64,000 nucleotides of DNA from assembly GCA_016703005.1 (NCBI GenBank), contig JADJCX010000002.1, forward strand, positions 1 to 64,000. Reading direction: 5' to 3'. The stretch comes from Flavobacteriales bacterium (GTDB taxonomy: Bacteria > Bacteroidota > Bacteroidia > Flavobacteriales_F > PHOS-HE28). The notes beneath the pieces are model-generated. The model was not told where the DNA came from, ran no database searches, and was given only the letters and a program-made list of their open reading frames with translations. Of this stretch, positions 51,211-60,154 are shown piece by piece (position 1 is the stretch's first letter; each line of letters starts with the position of its first letter). Position numbers and translations under genes: made by a program.

Positions 51211-52566
51211 TTACACCACCCCTTGATCCAGCATCGCGTCTGCCACTTTCACGAAACCGGCGATGTTGGCGCCTTTCACGTAGTTCACCTGTTTGCCTTC
51301 GGTGCCATGCTTCACGCACGCCGCGTGGATGTTCACCATGATGGCGTGGAGGCGCTCGTCCACTTCCTTGCGGGTCCAGCTAAGGCGCAGGCTGTTCTGG
51401 CTCATCTCCAGGCCGCTTGTGGCAACACCACCGGCGTTGCTGGCTTTGCCCGGTGCAAAGGCCACTTTGGCGGCTTCGAACACGGCGATGCCTTCCGGTG
51501 TGGTCGGCATGTTGGCGCCTTCGGCCACATACTTCACACCTTTCTTCACCAGCGTCTTGGCGTTGTTGCCGTCGAGTTCGTTCTGTGTTGCGCAAGGCAG
51601 TGCCACATCGCACTTGGCCACCACGTCCCACACGCGTGCACCTTTCTTGTAGGTGGCGCCTTTGAACTTCTTGGCGTACTCTTCGATGCGACCGCGCTTC
51701 ACGTTCTTCAGCTCCATCAAGAAAGCCAACTTGGTCTTGTCGATGCCGGCTGGATCGTAGATGCTGCCATCGCTATCGCTGGCCGAAACCACTTTTGCGC
51801 CAAGCGCCGTGGCCTTCTCGATCGCGTACTGCGCCACGTTGCCGCTGCCGCTCACCGCAACCGTCTTGCCTTTGAAGCTGGTGCCGTTGTGCTTCATCAT
51901 TTCCTCTGCGAAGTACACGCAGCCGTAACCCGTTGCTTCCGGACGGATCAATGATCCACCCCACGTGATGCCTTTGCCGGTGAGCACGCCGGTGAACTCG
52001 TTCGCCAAGCGCTTGTACTGGCCGAACATGAAACCGATCTCGCGACCGCCCACGCCGATGTCGCCCGCAGGCACGTCGGTGTCAGGGCCGATGTGGCGGA
52101 ACAGCTCCGTCATCAGGCTCTGGCAGAAACGCATCACTTCGCCGTCGCTCTTGCCTTTCGGGTCGAAGTCGCTACCGCCTTTGCCGCCGCCCATGGGCAG
52201 CGTGGTGAGGCTGTTCTTGAAGGTCTGTTCGAAGCCCAGGAACTTCAGGATGCTGAGGTTCACGCTGGGGTGGAAACGAAGGCCGCCTTTGTAGGGTCCG
52301 ATAGCGCTGTTGAACTCGATGCGGAAGCCTCGGTTCACCTGCGTGTTGCCCTTGTCGTCGACCCAAGGAATGCGGAAGATGATGGTGCGCTCAGGCTCCA
52401 CCATACGCTCCAAGAGCATCTTGCCCTTGTACTTGGGGTTCGCCTCGATGAACGGGATCACCATTTCGGCCACTTCATGCACGGCCTGCAGGAACTCGGG
52501 TTCGCCACCGTTGCGCTGTTTCACGGATGCCATGAAGGCGTCCACAGCCTTGTTCGATTTCGCCAT
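51211..52566 (-). CDS. gdhA: glutamate dehydrogenase (hexameric, NADP-type)
   Basis: 451-residue enzyme interconverting 2-oxoglutarate plus ammonium and glutamate. The start at 52566 (MAKSNKAVDAFMASVKQRNG) is preferred; the longer ORF includes the promoter. The catalytic region is LPMGGGKGGSDFDPKGKSDG, with active-site Lys; the Rossmann motif is AVSGSGNVAQYAIEKATAL; PCATQNELDGNNA and EGANMPTTPEG follow. Length and pattern fit the biosynthetic hexameric type. A perfect TTG-N19-TACATTCG promoter lies just upstream. Confidence 0.96.
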   Translation of the reverse strand: MAKSNKAVDAFMASVKQRNGGEPEFLQAVHEVAEMVIPFIEANPKYKGKMLLERMVEPERTIIFRIPWVDDKGNTQVNRGFRIEFNSAIGPYKGGLRFHPSVNLSILKFLGFEQTFKNSLTTLPMGGGKGGSDFDPKGKSDGEVMRFCQSLMTELFRHIGPDTDVPAGDIGVGGREIGFMFGQYKRLANEFTGVLTGKGITWGGSLIRPEATGYGCVYFAEEMMKHNGTSFKGKTVAVSGSGNVAQYAIEKATALGAKVVSASDSDGSIYDPAGIDKTKLAFLMELKNVKRGRIEEYAKKFKGATYKKGARVWDVVAKCDVALPCATQNELDGNNAKTLVKKGVKYVAEGANMPTTPEGIAVFEAAKVAFAPGKASNAGGVATSGLEMSQNSLRLSWTRKEVDERLHAIMVNIHAACVKHGTEGKQVNYVKGANIAGFVKVADAMLDQGVV

Positions 52567-52597
52567 CGCGATATGCTTCGTTTTTGGAAAAGCGGTG

Positions 52598-52627
52598 CGA
52601 ATGTAGCCGGGGGTCATGCACCTGCAA
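52598..52627 (-). promoter_or_regulatory. promoter of gdhA (TTG-N19-TACATTCG)
   Basis: On the minus strand, TTG (52627-52625), exactly 19 bases, TACATTCG (52605-52598), then 31 bases to the ATG. Same layout as rplU. Confidence 0.77.
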
Positions 52628-52660
52628 ATGCGTTTTGCCGGGCCTTTGCCAACAGTCCGC

Positions 52661-53767
52661 TCACGCCAACGCGTACACCTTCCCGGGCAGGCTCTTCACC
52701 ACGCCGTTGAACTCCATATTCAATAGTAATGCCGCCACTTTCCCTTGGGCCATGCGGGTGTGCAGGCAGAGCTCATCCATTTCCACCTTTCCCTTCGCCT
52801 TCAACAGTTCCATCAGCTGTTGTTCATCGGGTGAGAGGTCTACGAATAGCGCGGATTGCTTCGGGGCTTTCTTCTTTCTTTCCTCCCAGCCCATCGCCTT
52901 GATCACATCGTCGGCGCTGGTGATCAAGGCCGCCTTGTTCTGTTTGATCAGAGCATTGCAGCCCTCGCTGCGCGTATCGCTCACTCGGCCGGGGAAGGCC
53001 AGCACATCGCGGTCGTAGCTGTTGGCGATATCGGCTGTGATGAGCGAGCCACCGGTGGGGCCGCTTTCGATCACTATGGTGCAATCGCCCAGTCCGGCGA
53101 TGATGCGGTTGCGCGCCGGGAAGTTGCCGGGTGCGAAGGGCGAACCGCTGGGCAGCTCGCTCACCAAACCACCGTTTTCCAGCATTTGGCGGGCCGTGGC
53201 GGCGTGTTCCCCGGGGTAGAGTTTGTCGAGTCCGTGCGCCACACTGGCCACGGTGGGCAATTTGTGTTTCAATGCCGCTCGGTGCGCGGTGATATCGATC
53301 CCGTAAGCGAGCCCACTGATGATGGATGCGCCGGTCGGAACAAGTGCTTCCACCAACTGCTCGCACGTACGCTTGCCATGTTCGGTGGGTTGCCGGGTGC
53401 CGACAATGCTCACTGTCCGCGGTGCATCCAGGTCCGCGTTCCCTTTGGTGAAGAGCAGTATGGGAGCATCCTCGCAATTGCGCAAGCGCTTGGGGAAATC
53501 GTCATCCAAGTAGAATTGGATGCGTACGTCGTGCTTTCGAGCGTACTCCAGCTCCTTTGCGGCTTTTGGCACAATGCTCTTGTCCGTGATGTAGCCGATG
53601 AGCTTCTCGCCGATGCCCGGCACCTTGTCCAGCTTCCGCCTGATGTGTTTGTCGGTGAAGAGTTCGTCCACGCCACCGCAGTACGCTACCAGGTTGCGCG
53701 CGTTCACCGGCCCAATGCCCTTGAGCATACTGAGCGCAATACGGTGGATAAGCCCGGTGTCGTCCAT
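52661..53767 (-). CDS. dprA: DNA-processing protein DprA
   Basis: 368-residue single-strand DNA-binding protein that loads RecA during natural transformation. Order: SAM-like/HhH N-terminus (ALSMLKGIGPVNARNLVAYC, about residues 10-70), extended Rossmann fold (VSIVGTRQPTEHGKRTCEQL, IISGLAYGIDITAHRAAL, GSPFAPGNFPARNRIIAGLG) and a winged-helix C-terminus (QQLMELLKAKGKVEMDELCL). All landmarks are intact. Start lies divergently next to the TonB receptor promoter. Confidence 0.95.
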   Translation of the reverse strand: MDDTGLIHRIALSMLKGIGPVNARNLVAYCGGVDELFTDKHIRRKLDKVPGIGEKLIGYITDKSIVPKAAKELEYARKHDVRIQFYLDDDFPKRLRNCEDAPILLFTKGNADLDAPRTVSIVGTRQPTEHGKRTCEQLVEALVPTGASIISGLAYGIDITAHRAALKHKLPTVASVAHGLDKLYPGEHAATARQMLENGGLVSELPSGSPFAPGNFPARNRIIAGLGDCTIVIESGPTGGSLITADIANSYDRDVLAFPGRVSDTRSEGCNALIKQNKAALITSADDVIKAMGWEERKKKAPKQSALFVDLSPDEQQLMELLKAKGKVEMDELCLHTRMAQGKVAALLLNMEFNGVVKSLPGKVYALA

Positions 53768-53768
53768 G

Positions 53769-53797
53769 TTGTCCAGTTCCGGCGAATTCTACATTCG
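53769..53797 (+). promoter_or_regulatory. promoter of TonB-dependent receptor gene (TTG-N18-TACATTCG)
   Basis: TTG (53769-53771), 18 bases, TACATTCG (53790-53797), 58 bases before the ATG at 53856. It begins two bases upstream of the dprA start on the other strand. Confidence 0.65.
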
Positions 53798-53855
53798 CCA
53801 TCAACCCACCGCTTCGGTCATGCTCTTGGCGGGCCGACAAACAAACGATTTTCCG

Positions 53856-56246
53856 ATGAGGCCATATCTGCTCGCGTTCTGTTGCTCGATCCTCATCGGC
53901 GCGCATGCGCAGGATGCGATCCTTGTGGGCACCATAACCGATGCTGTCACCAAGGAGCCGCTCTTCGGCGCAACGGCATCATGGGCTTTGGGGCAGGGGA
54001 CTTCATCGGACATGGACGGGGGCTATCGGGTTGTAGCGCCAAAGGGGGATATCGTGGTCACATTCAGCATGATCGGATATGAGCCTTTGGAATTGCGCGT
54101 GACTACCGTACCGGGACAGGAAACCCGTCTGGATGCGGCGATGAAGCCCACCGCGCGCCAGCTGGATCAAGTGGTTGTCAGCGCAGGCAAATTCCAGCAG
54201 CGCGTGGGTGAGGTGACACAAAGCCTCAGCGTGCTGCCAACGGAACTGGTGCGCAACAAGAACAGCATGAAGGTGAGTGAGGCGCTGGATCAAGTGCCCG
54301 GGGTGATCGTGATCGACGAGGATCCGCAGATCCGCTCGGGAAGTGGGTTCAGCTACGGGGCCGGAAGTCGCGTGATGCTGTTGGTGGACGATCTGCCGAT
54401 CCTGAGCGGCGATATCGGTCGTGCGCAATGGGCCTTTCTGCCCACGGAGAATTTGGAACAGATCGAGGTGATGAAGGGCGCGAGCAGTGTGCTGTATGGC
54501 AGCGCGGCGCTAACCGGGGTGATCAATGTGCGAACGGCTTTTCCGCGTAAGCAACCACAAACGCGGGTGAATGTGTTCGGTGGTGTTTACGACACACCGG
54601 GCCACGCACCCGCGAAGTGGTGGGACAATAACCCGCCGCTGTTCACCGGCGCCAATTTCTTCCACAGCCAACAATTCGGTCGGTTCGATCTGGTGCTGGG
54701 CGGAAACGCATGGGCCGATGCCGGATACGTTGGTCCTGAGCCCTTGCCACCCGATAGCATCGGTGATCCACATCGTGTCGGTCCCGGTGGGTATGAGAAC
54801 CGGGTGCGCTTCAACATCGCCACGCGCTACCGGAGCAAGAAGGTCAAAGGGCTCAGTTACGGCATCAATGCCAACGCGATGAAAAGCCGCAGCACGAGCG
54901 TGTTCATTTGGGAGGACGCGGGCGACAACATTTTCCGTCCGGAGACGGGAACGGTTACGAGAACGATCGGCACTCAGGCCTATGTGGATCCGTACATCAC
55001 GTACTACTCGTCACGCGGCACGCGGCACAACATCCGTGGCCGTTGGTACCGGCAGATCTTCGAGAACGACAATAACCAGAGCAACGCAAGTGATTTCCTG
55101 TACGGCGAATACCAGATCCAACAGAAGGTGGAGTTCCTCGGGGAGACCAATCTGACTGCCGGGGTCACCGGACAGAAGACGGTGAGCAACAGCGAACTGT
55201 ACAGCGGCAATGTGGAAGGCAAGAGCACCAACACCGCCGTGAACGCCAGCGCATACCTGCAAGTGGACAAGAAGTTGTTCGACCGATTGATGCTGAGCGG
55301 TGGTGTGCGCTACGAGCACTTCAAGGTGAATCAGGACAAACAGGAGCAACCCGTGTATCGCGCCGGTGCGACGTGCCGATTGCACAAAGCCACCTACCTG
55401 CGTGCCAGCTACGGTCAAGGCTATCGGTTCCCTACGATCGGCGAGCGCTTCATCACCACCAGCGTCGGACAGTTGAACATCTACCCGAATCCCGGACTTC
55501 AGCCGGAAGAGAGCTGGAATCTCGAGGGTGGATTGAAGCAAGGGTTCAAACTCGGCGGCTTCACGGGCTACTTCGATGCCTTTGTGTTCCAACAGGAGTA
55601 CAGCAATTACATCGAGTTCACTTTCGGGCAGTGGGGAACGGTATCCATCGACAACTTCCTCGGCTTGGGATTCCGTAGCGCGAACACCGGGGGCGCTCGC
55701 GTTACCGGGTATGAATTCGAACTCGCGGCGAAAGGCATGATCGGCGCTGTGGAAGTCAGCACCCTGATGGGCTTCACGCACACTCTGCCGGTGAGCACCA
55801 CCCCACACTATGTGTACGCCGAGCCCACCGCCGCCGGGGCCAGCTTTCCGCCGAGCACCTACGCCAACACCAGTTACGATACAACCGACTACCTGCTCAA
55901 GTTCCGGGTGCAGAACATGTTCCGCGCCGATGTGCAAGCGAACTACAAGAAGCTTGGTCTGGGGGTGAGCGTGCGCTACAACAGCCACGTGCGCAACATC
56001 GATGCGGTGTTCGTGCAGCTCGATGAAGCCCCGCCTCCTACATCGCTGAACACGGGCGTAGGCCAGTGGATGGTGGACCATACCTCCGGCGATTGGATCA
56101 TCGACGCGCGCATCCAGTGGAGCCTTACCGATCAAGTGCGTGCTGCATTCATCGTGAACAATCTGGGAAATGAGGTTTATGCTATAAGGCCGCTCAGCGT
56201 TGAGGCGCCGCGTTCGTTCCAATTGATGTTGACCTTGGCCATCTGA
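53856..56246 (+). CDS. TonB-dependent outer-membrane receptor
   Basis: 796-residue receptor for energised import of a nutrient such as an iron chelate or vitamin. ATG 53856 (MRPYLLAFCCSILIGAHAQD) begins a signal peptide. A CarboxypepD_reg-like domain follows (VGTITDAVTKEPLFGATASW, about residues 24-105), then the plug (VSEALDQVPGVIVIDEDP, LVDDLPILSGDIG, EVMKGASSVLYGSAALTGVI), then the 22-strand barrel (ASYGQGYRFPTIGERF and many aromatic strands) ending in SFQLMLTLAI. No SusD partner is adjacent, so it is not a classical Sus pair. Substrate unknown. Confidence 0.93.
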   Translation: MRPYLLAFCCSILIGAHAQDAILVGTITDAVTKEPLFGATASWALGQGTSSDMDGGYRVVAPKGDIVVTFSMIGYEPLELRVTTVPGQETRLDAAMKPTARQLDQVVVSAGKFQQRVGEVTQSLSVLPTELVRNKNSMKVSEALDQVPGVIVIDEDPQIRSGSGFSYGAGSRVMLLVDDLPILSGDIGRAQWAFLPTENLEQIEVMKGASSVLYGSAALTGVINVRTAFPRKQPQTRVNVFGGVYDTPGHAPAKWWDNNPPLFTGANFFHSQQFGRFDLVLGGNAWADAGYVGPEPLPPDSIGDPHRVGPGGYENRVRFNIATRYRSKKVKGLSYGINANAMKSRSTSVFIWEDAGDNIFRPETGTVTRTIGTQAYVDPYITYYSSRGTRHNIRGRWYRQIFENDNNQSNASDFLYGEYQIQQKVEFLGETNLTAGVTGQKTVSNSELYSGNVEGKSTNTAVNASAYLQVDKKLFDRLMLSGGVRYEHFKVNQDKQEQPVYRAGATCRLHKATYLRASYGQGYRFPTIGERFITTSVGQLNIYPNPGLQPEESWNLEGGLKQGFKLGGFTGYFDAFVFQQEYSNYIEFTFGQWGTVSIDNFLGLGFRSANTGGARVTGYEFELAAKGMIGAVEVSTLMGFTHTLPVSTTPHYVYAEPTAAGASFPPSTYANTSYDTTDYLLKFRVQNMFRADVQANYKKLGLGVSVRYNSHVRNIDAVFVQLDEAPPPTSLNTGVGQWMVDHTSGDWIIDARIQWSLTDQVRAAFIVNNLGNEVYAIRPLSVEAPRSFQLMLTLAI

Positions 56247-56270
56247 CTTCTCGACTTCGCTCGAAGTGAC
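56247..56270. repeat. intergenic REP-like sequence with ACTTCG-CT-CGAAGT palindrome
   Basis: The spacer after the receptor gene carries CTTCTCGACTTCGCTCGAAG followed by TGAC. From memory, closely related palindromic sequences are scattered between genes in many Bacteroidota genomes. Only one copy is seen here. Confidence 0.5.
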
Positions 56271-56291
56271 AACAGTGCGAAGGTTCCAGCC

Positions 56292-57035
56292 ATGAAACTC
56301 CTCGGTATCATACCCGCACGCTATGCCAGCAGCCGCTTGCCCGGCAAGCCCTTGGTGGACATTGGCGGCAAGAGCATGGTGCAACGTGTTTGGGAGCAGG
56401 CGAGTGCTTCGCGATCACTGGCGCGCGTGGTGATCGCGACCGATGACGACCGTATTGCCGGGCATGTGCGCACGTTCGGTGGCGAAGCGCTGATGACACG
56501 ACGCGATCATCCAAGTGGTACTGATCGTTGCCACGAAGCATTGATGTTTTCCGGTGCAACATTCGATGGCGTGGTCAACATCCAAGGCGACGAGCCCTTC
56601 GTGGTGCCGGCACAGATCGATGAAGCAGCCGAGGCGCTGAACGAAGACGGGGTTGACATTGCCACGTTGGCCCAAGTGATCACGGACGATCGCGATCTCG
56701 ACGACCCCGGCGAGGCCAAGATCATCGTGGACCACCGGATGAACGCGTTGCTGTTCTCACGCTCGCCTGTGCCCTATCTGCGCAACAGCGATGGCCGTGC
56801 GCACTGCCAGCAGTTCAGGTACTTGAAGCATGTGGGCCTGTATGCCTACCGCAGCGACGCGCTTGCCCGGATCGTTCAACTGCCGCCTTCGCCGTTGGAA
56901 TTGGCCGAATCGCTCGAACAACTGCGCTGGCTGGAGGCCGGCATGCGCATCCGTGTGGGGCTTACGGAGCATCCTTCGTTCTGTGTGGATACCCCGGCCG
57001 ATCTGGAGGAGGCGCGGCGTAGGTGCTTGGCTTGA
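56292..57035 (+). CDS. kdsB: 3-deoxy-manno-octulosonate cytidylyltransferase
   Basis: 247-residue enzyme activating Kdo as CMP-Kdo for lipopolysaccharide core synthesis. MKLLGIIPARYASSRLPGKP is the nucleotide-binding signature; VNIQGDEPFVVPAQIDEAA and FSRSPVPYLRNSD plus KHVGLYAYRSDALARI are family motifs. Standard length. Its presence shows a Gram-negative envelope with LPS; a heptosyltransferase-like gene is 4 kb away. Confidence 0.95.
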   Translation: MKLLGIIPARYASSRLPGKPLVDIGGKSMVQRVWEQASASRSLARVVIATDDDRIAGHVRTFGGEALMTRRDHPSGTDRCHEALMFSGATFDGVVNIQGDEPFVVPAQIDEAAEALNEDGVDIATLAQVITDDRDLDDPGEAKIIVDHRMNALLFSRSPVPYLRNSDGRAHCQQFRYLKHVGLYAYRSDALARIVQLPPSPLELAESLEQLRWLEAGMRIRVGLTEHPSFCVDTPADLEEARRRCLA

Positions 57036-57071
57036 GCCGGTAGAGGGGCAGCGCCGTAAGTTCGCCGAGCG

Positions 57072-58142
57072 ATGAACCTCAGTACCCGGATCCACGACCT
57101 GCTGTTCGATCACGACTGCGTGATCGTGCCGCGCTTCGGTGGGTTCTTGGTGCATTACAAAGGCGCCTATGTCGATGAGGCCCGCAAGCTGGTACACCCG
57201 CCCGGTAAGGAGGTCGGCTTCAACAAACAGCTCAACCGGAACGACGGATTACTCACCGATGCGGTGGCCAAGCGCGAGAACCTTCGCTATGAACAGGCCG
57301 CTGCGACCATCGCCACTCAAGTTGATGCATGGCAGCATGCGCTCGATAACGACGGTCGGCTGGAATTGAAGGGCATCGGCACGTTCTGGAACGATGCCGC
57401 GAAGAATCTGCGTTTCGAGCCCGATCCGCGCAGCAATTTCCTCAAGGATGCGTATGGCCTTCGCCCAGTGGCCGCAGTGCCTGTTGCGAAAGCGGCGGTT
57501 GTTGCACCTGCGCCCGTCGGTCCGGTAGTGCGGAAGCTTGAACCCATTGTCGAGCCGATCACAGAAGGAACTTCAGGGCGCCGCGTAGTACTGTGGACAG
57601 CCAGTGCGGCAGCGGCAGTGCTGTTCGCGTTCGCTGCTTGGATGCTGAACCCCACCGGTGTTGGCAATGGCCAGCAGTTGGGCGGTTGGTTGTCCGGGTT
57701 GAAACAAGAGCCCGCCGTCTATGTTGCGCGCACTTCACCTGCTTTGGTGCAATTGCCGACCGACGACAGCGCTCTTGTGCTGCCCTCGGTTGGTTCGGGT
57801 GTGCAGCGGATCGATGTGGCTGATGGGACCGCGTTGAATGTTGATATGGGCTTGCCTGCGCCCGCTGTGCCCGATACCACACATGTGGCCACGGCCCCCT
57901 TGACTCCCGCAGGTTCGTTAAGGCGCTATCATGTGATGGGCGGCTGCTTCGCCGTGCGCGAGAACGCGGACAACTACATCATGCATTTGCGCGGCCGCGG
58001 TTTCGATGCGGCACTGATCGATGAGCACAAGGGCTTGTGGCGTGTGGCCATCGGCAGTTTCGCCGATAAGTCATCGGCCAACGAGGCGCTGGCCGCCGCG
58101 CGTAAGGAAGAAGCACCAGAAGCTTGGTTGCTGCGCAAATGA
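57072..58142 (+). CDS. HU-CCDC81 and SPOR domain protein
   Basis: 356-residue protein of a Bacteroidota-specific architecture: two HU-like CCDC81 domains (IHDLLFDHDCVIVPRFGGFL, then KGIGTFWNDAAKNLRFEPD, residues 5-130), a variable linker, one TM helix (RVVLWTASAAAAVLFAFAAW, about 168-192) and a C-terminal SPOR domain (RYHVMGGCFAVRENADNYIM) that binds denuded peptidoglycan. It probably links DNA or cytoplasmic partners to the division septum. A possible TAAGTTCG -7 box lies at 57057-57064, eight bases before the ATG. Confidence 0.93.
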   Translation: MNLSTRIHDLLFDHDCVIVPRFGGFLVHYKGAYVDEARKLVHPPGKEVGFNKQLNRNDGLLTDAVAKRENLRYEQAAATIATQVDAWQHALDNDGRLELKGIGTFWNDAAKNLRFEPDPRSNFLKDAYGLRPVAAVPVAKAAVVAPAPVGPVVRKLEPIVEPITEGTSGRRVVLWTASAAAAVLFAFAAWMLNPTGVGNGQQLGGWLSGLKQEPAVYVARTSPALVQLPTDDSALVLPSVGSGVQRIDVADGTALNVDMGLPAPAVPDTTHVATAPLTPAGSLRRYHVMGGCFAVRENADNYIMHLRGRGFDAALIDEHKGLWRVAIGSFADKSSANEALAAARKEEAPEAWLLRK

Positions 58143-58208
58143 GACCCGTGATCCGGTATCGTGGCGGTTCATCAAGCGCATAGATTTGCGCCCCTTCAAT
58201 TTCCGGCT

Positions 58209-58604
58209 GTGCGCACCATAGAACTCGAAGTCTGTACGTTGACCTTTATCGATGAGGACATCGTGCATGCCCATTTCAAGGACGGGCACACGGTTTCGCA
58301 AGAAGAGGTGCACACGATGTTCGAGGCCATTGCCATTGAGCGTAAGGGGCGCAAGGCGTTGCTCGTGGTCAGTGTTGGCGTTGGAAGCACATTGAGCAAT
58401 GAAGCACGCACCTACGCTTCGTCGGAGGAATCATCGCGGTACATAGCTGCTGATGCCATCGTGGTGAGGGACTTCGGGCACCAGCTCACGGCCAACGTGT
58501 TCGTGCGGCACAACAAGCCACAACGTCCCATTCAGCTCTTCGGCGATATGGACAGTGCCGTAGCCTGGCTCGGCGGGCATCGTGGTCTCGTTGGCCAGCC
58601 CTGA
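58209..58604 (+). CDS. small alpha/beta protein, STAS/SpoIIAA-like (DUF7793-type)
   Basis: 131 residues from a GTG at 58209 (reads RTIELEVCTLTFIDEDIVHA); the ATG at 58161 would add a region that does not look coding. The alternation of strands and helices with KALLVVSVGVGSTLSNEART, the motif AADAIVVRDFGHQLTANVFV and FVRHNKPQRPIQLFGDMDSA is typical of a Bacteroidota family of cytosolic proteins related in fold to STAS domains. Function unknown. It lies tail to tail with the HemJ-like gene, five bases apart. Confidence 0.75.
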   Translation: MRTIELEVCTLTFIDEDIVHAHFKDGHTVSQEEVHTMFEAIAIERKGRKALLVVSVGVGSTLSNEARTYASSEESSRYIAADAIVVRDFGHQLTANVFVRHNKPQRPIQLFGDMDSAVAWLGGHRGLVGQP

Positions 58605-58609
58605 CCGGG

Positions 58610-59167
58610 TCAGGCCTCTTTTGCTCCAGGGTCCGCTGATCGTTTGTTGCGGTACATCATCACGGCCAACGCTATGGCGATGCCGAGGAACAACGCGCCG
58701 AGCAAGCCCCACATCGTCCCCAAGGATGCCTTCATCGCCACAAGGAACACGAGCGCGAAAAGGAATGCGACCGCGCCAAGATTCCAGAGCCTGATCCCAG
58801 CGCCACCCCACCTCAGGCGGTTCGTGCGGATGCGGTCGAAGAGCCGTTGGTTGATCAGGTGATAGACGATCAACAGGGCAGAGAAGCCAAGCTTGGCGTA
58901 CATCCAGGATTCCGTCATCAACCCCGGGTTCTTGATCAACAGCCACGCCCCCGATAGCACCATGAGCACCAAGCTGGGCCATGCAATGCCGTACCAACCG
59001 AACCGCTCCATTCCGGTGAATTGCTTGACGAGGATCGCGCGCTCCGGGTCGAATTTCTTCTCAGCGTCCTTGTGGTGGATGAACAGCCGCAGGACATGGA
59101 AGCTGCCCGCGAAAAACGAAACCATTGCGATCACGTGCAACGCTGCGATCAGTTTGTACCATTCCAT
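58610..59167 (-). CDS. CopD/HemJ-like four-helix membrane protein
   Basis: 185-residue integral membrane protein. MEWYKLIAALHVIAMVSFFA carries the conserved His in TM1; FTGMERFGWYGIAWPSLVLM, then MYAKLGFSALLIVYHLINQR with the Lys and His typical of HemJ. HemJ oxidises protoporphyrinogen IX to protoporphyrin IX in heme synthesis. The similarity covers the key His and Lys positions, but some CopD-family proteins have other roles, so I do not assign a symbol. A monocistronic minus-strand gene. Confidence 0.75.
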   Translation of the reverse strand: MEWYKLIAALHVIAMVSFFAGSFHVLRLFIHHKDAEKKFDPERAILVKQFTGMERFGWYGIAWPSLVLMVLSGAWLLIKNPGLMTESWMYAKLGFSALLIVYHLINQRLFDRIRTNRLRWGGAGIRLWNLGAVAFLFALVFLVAMKASLGTMWGLLGALFLGIAIALAVMMYRNKRSADPGAKEA

Positions 59168-59272
59168 GTGGGAAAGGTACGTGGGTCATGCAGGTTATGA
59201 CGGTAAGCCGCGAACCGGGGCCCGAGGGTGCATCTTCGCGCCTGCAACCACCCCGAAAGTACCCTACGAGTA

Positions 59273-59782
59273 ATGCAAGAACGAACCGCCAAAGAGAGCT
59301 ACGCCGAGACCACGCACCTCGTGTTGCCGAACGATACCAACACCTTGGGCAATTTGTTCGGCGGCCGCTTGCTGCAATGGCTCGACATCGCCTGCGCCAT
59401 CAGCGCCCATCGGCACTGCAAGCGTGTGGCTGTAACGGTGGCCGTGAACCACGTGAGCTTCGATCGGCCGATCAAGCTCGGTGACTTCGTCACCATCCAA
59501 TCCAAGGTGAGCCGGTGCTTCACCAGCAGTATGGAAGTGTGGGCCGATGTAAGCGTGGAAGACCAGCTCACGGGCAACAAGATCGCGTGCAACAGCGCCA
59601 TCTACACGTTCGTGGCCGTCGACCAAGCGGGCCATCCAGCGCACGTGCCACCTGTGGTGCCGGAGACCGAGGAAGAGAAGAAGCGCTACGATGGTGCGCT
59701 GCGCCGCAGGCAATTGCGCCTCATCCTTTCGGGCAAGATGAAACCCGAGGATGCTACCGAACTGAAAGCGTTGTTCGAGTAA
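59273..59782 (+). CDS. acyl-CoA thioesterase (hotdog fold, YciA/ACOT type)
   Basis: 169-residue hotdog thioesterase hydrolysing acyl-CoAs. Motifs: ETTHLVLPNDTNTLGNLFGG, with the catalytic Asn/Asp region (NTLGNLFGGRLLQWLDIACA), AVTVAVNHVSFDRPIKLGDF, VSVEDQLTGNKIACNSAIYT. A charged C-terminal extension (EEEKKRYDGALRRRQLRLIL) is usual in Bacteroidota relatives. The ATG at 59273 gives the family-like MQERTAKESYAETTHLVLPN; the earlier ATG is rejected. Confidence 0.92.
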   Translation: MQERTAKESYAETTHLVLPNDTNTLGNLFGGRLLQWLDIACAISAHRHCKRVAVTVAVNHVSFDRPIKLGDFVTIQSKVSRCFTSSMEVWADVSVEDQLTGNKIACNSAIYTFVAVDQAGHPAHVPPVVPETEEEKKRYDGALRRRQLRLILSGKMKPEDATELKALFE

Positions 59783-59791
59783 CTGCGGAAG

Positions 59792-60151
59792 TCACAGGCT
59801 CTCTTCCAGCGCATCGGTGTCGAAGAACTCGCCGGTAGCCGTATCAAGCGCCCGAAGTCCCAGGTGTCGCACAATTGCGGCGACACATGCCGCGCTCTGG
59901 TCGCCCCCGTGAACGTGCACCACGATGTAGCGAACTTGGTCCGATGACTCCATCACGAAGGCAATGCTGATGTCGATGTTCGGGCGCTTGATGAACAACC
60001 AACCATCCTGATGCTCGGTGTATGCTACAGCCTCGGCGATCCTTGCTTCCAATTCCTTGCGCGTGCCAATGGGCTTCAATTGGAAGTTGGCAGGAAGGTC
60101 CCGCACCGACTTCACGGCAGGCAGATCTTGAATGTAGATGTCCCAGGACAT
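59792..60151 (-). CDS. hypothetical protein downstream of GT9 gene
   Basis: 119-residue protein, MSWDIYIQDLPAVKSVRDLP, with alternating strands (GWLFIKRPNIDISIAFVMES, VRYIVVHVHGGDQSAACVAA) and a C-terminal helix. It resembles small alpha/beta proteins of unknown role found in Bacteroidota and Proteobacteria. It starts three bases after the glycosyltransferase stop, so co-transcription is likely. No function assigned. Confidence 0.75.
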   Translation of the reverse strand: MSWDIYIQDLPAVKSVRDLPANFQLKPIGTRKELEARIAEAVAYTEHQDGWLFIKRPNIDISIAFVMESSDQVRYIVVHVHGGDQSAACVAAIVRHLGLRALDTATGEFFDTDALEESL

Positions 60152-60154
60152 GTG

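Noticed and set aside
55011..56384. 457-residue minus-strand ORF opposite the TonB receptor
   Set aside because: Antisense of a clear barrel-coding region; His/Ala/Val-rich composition.
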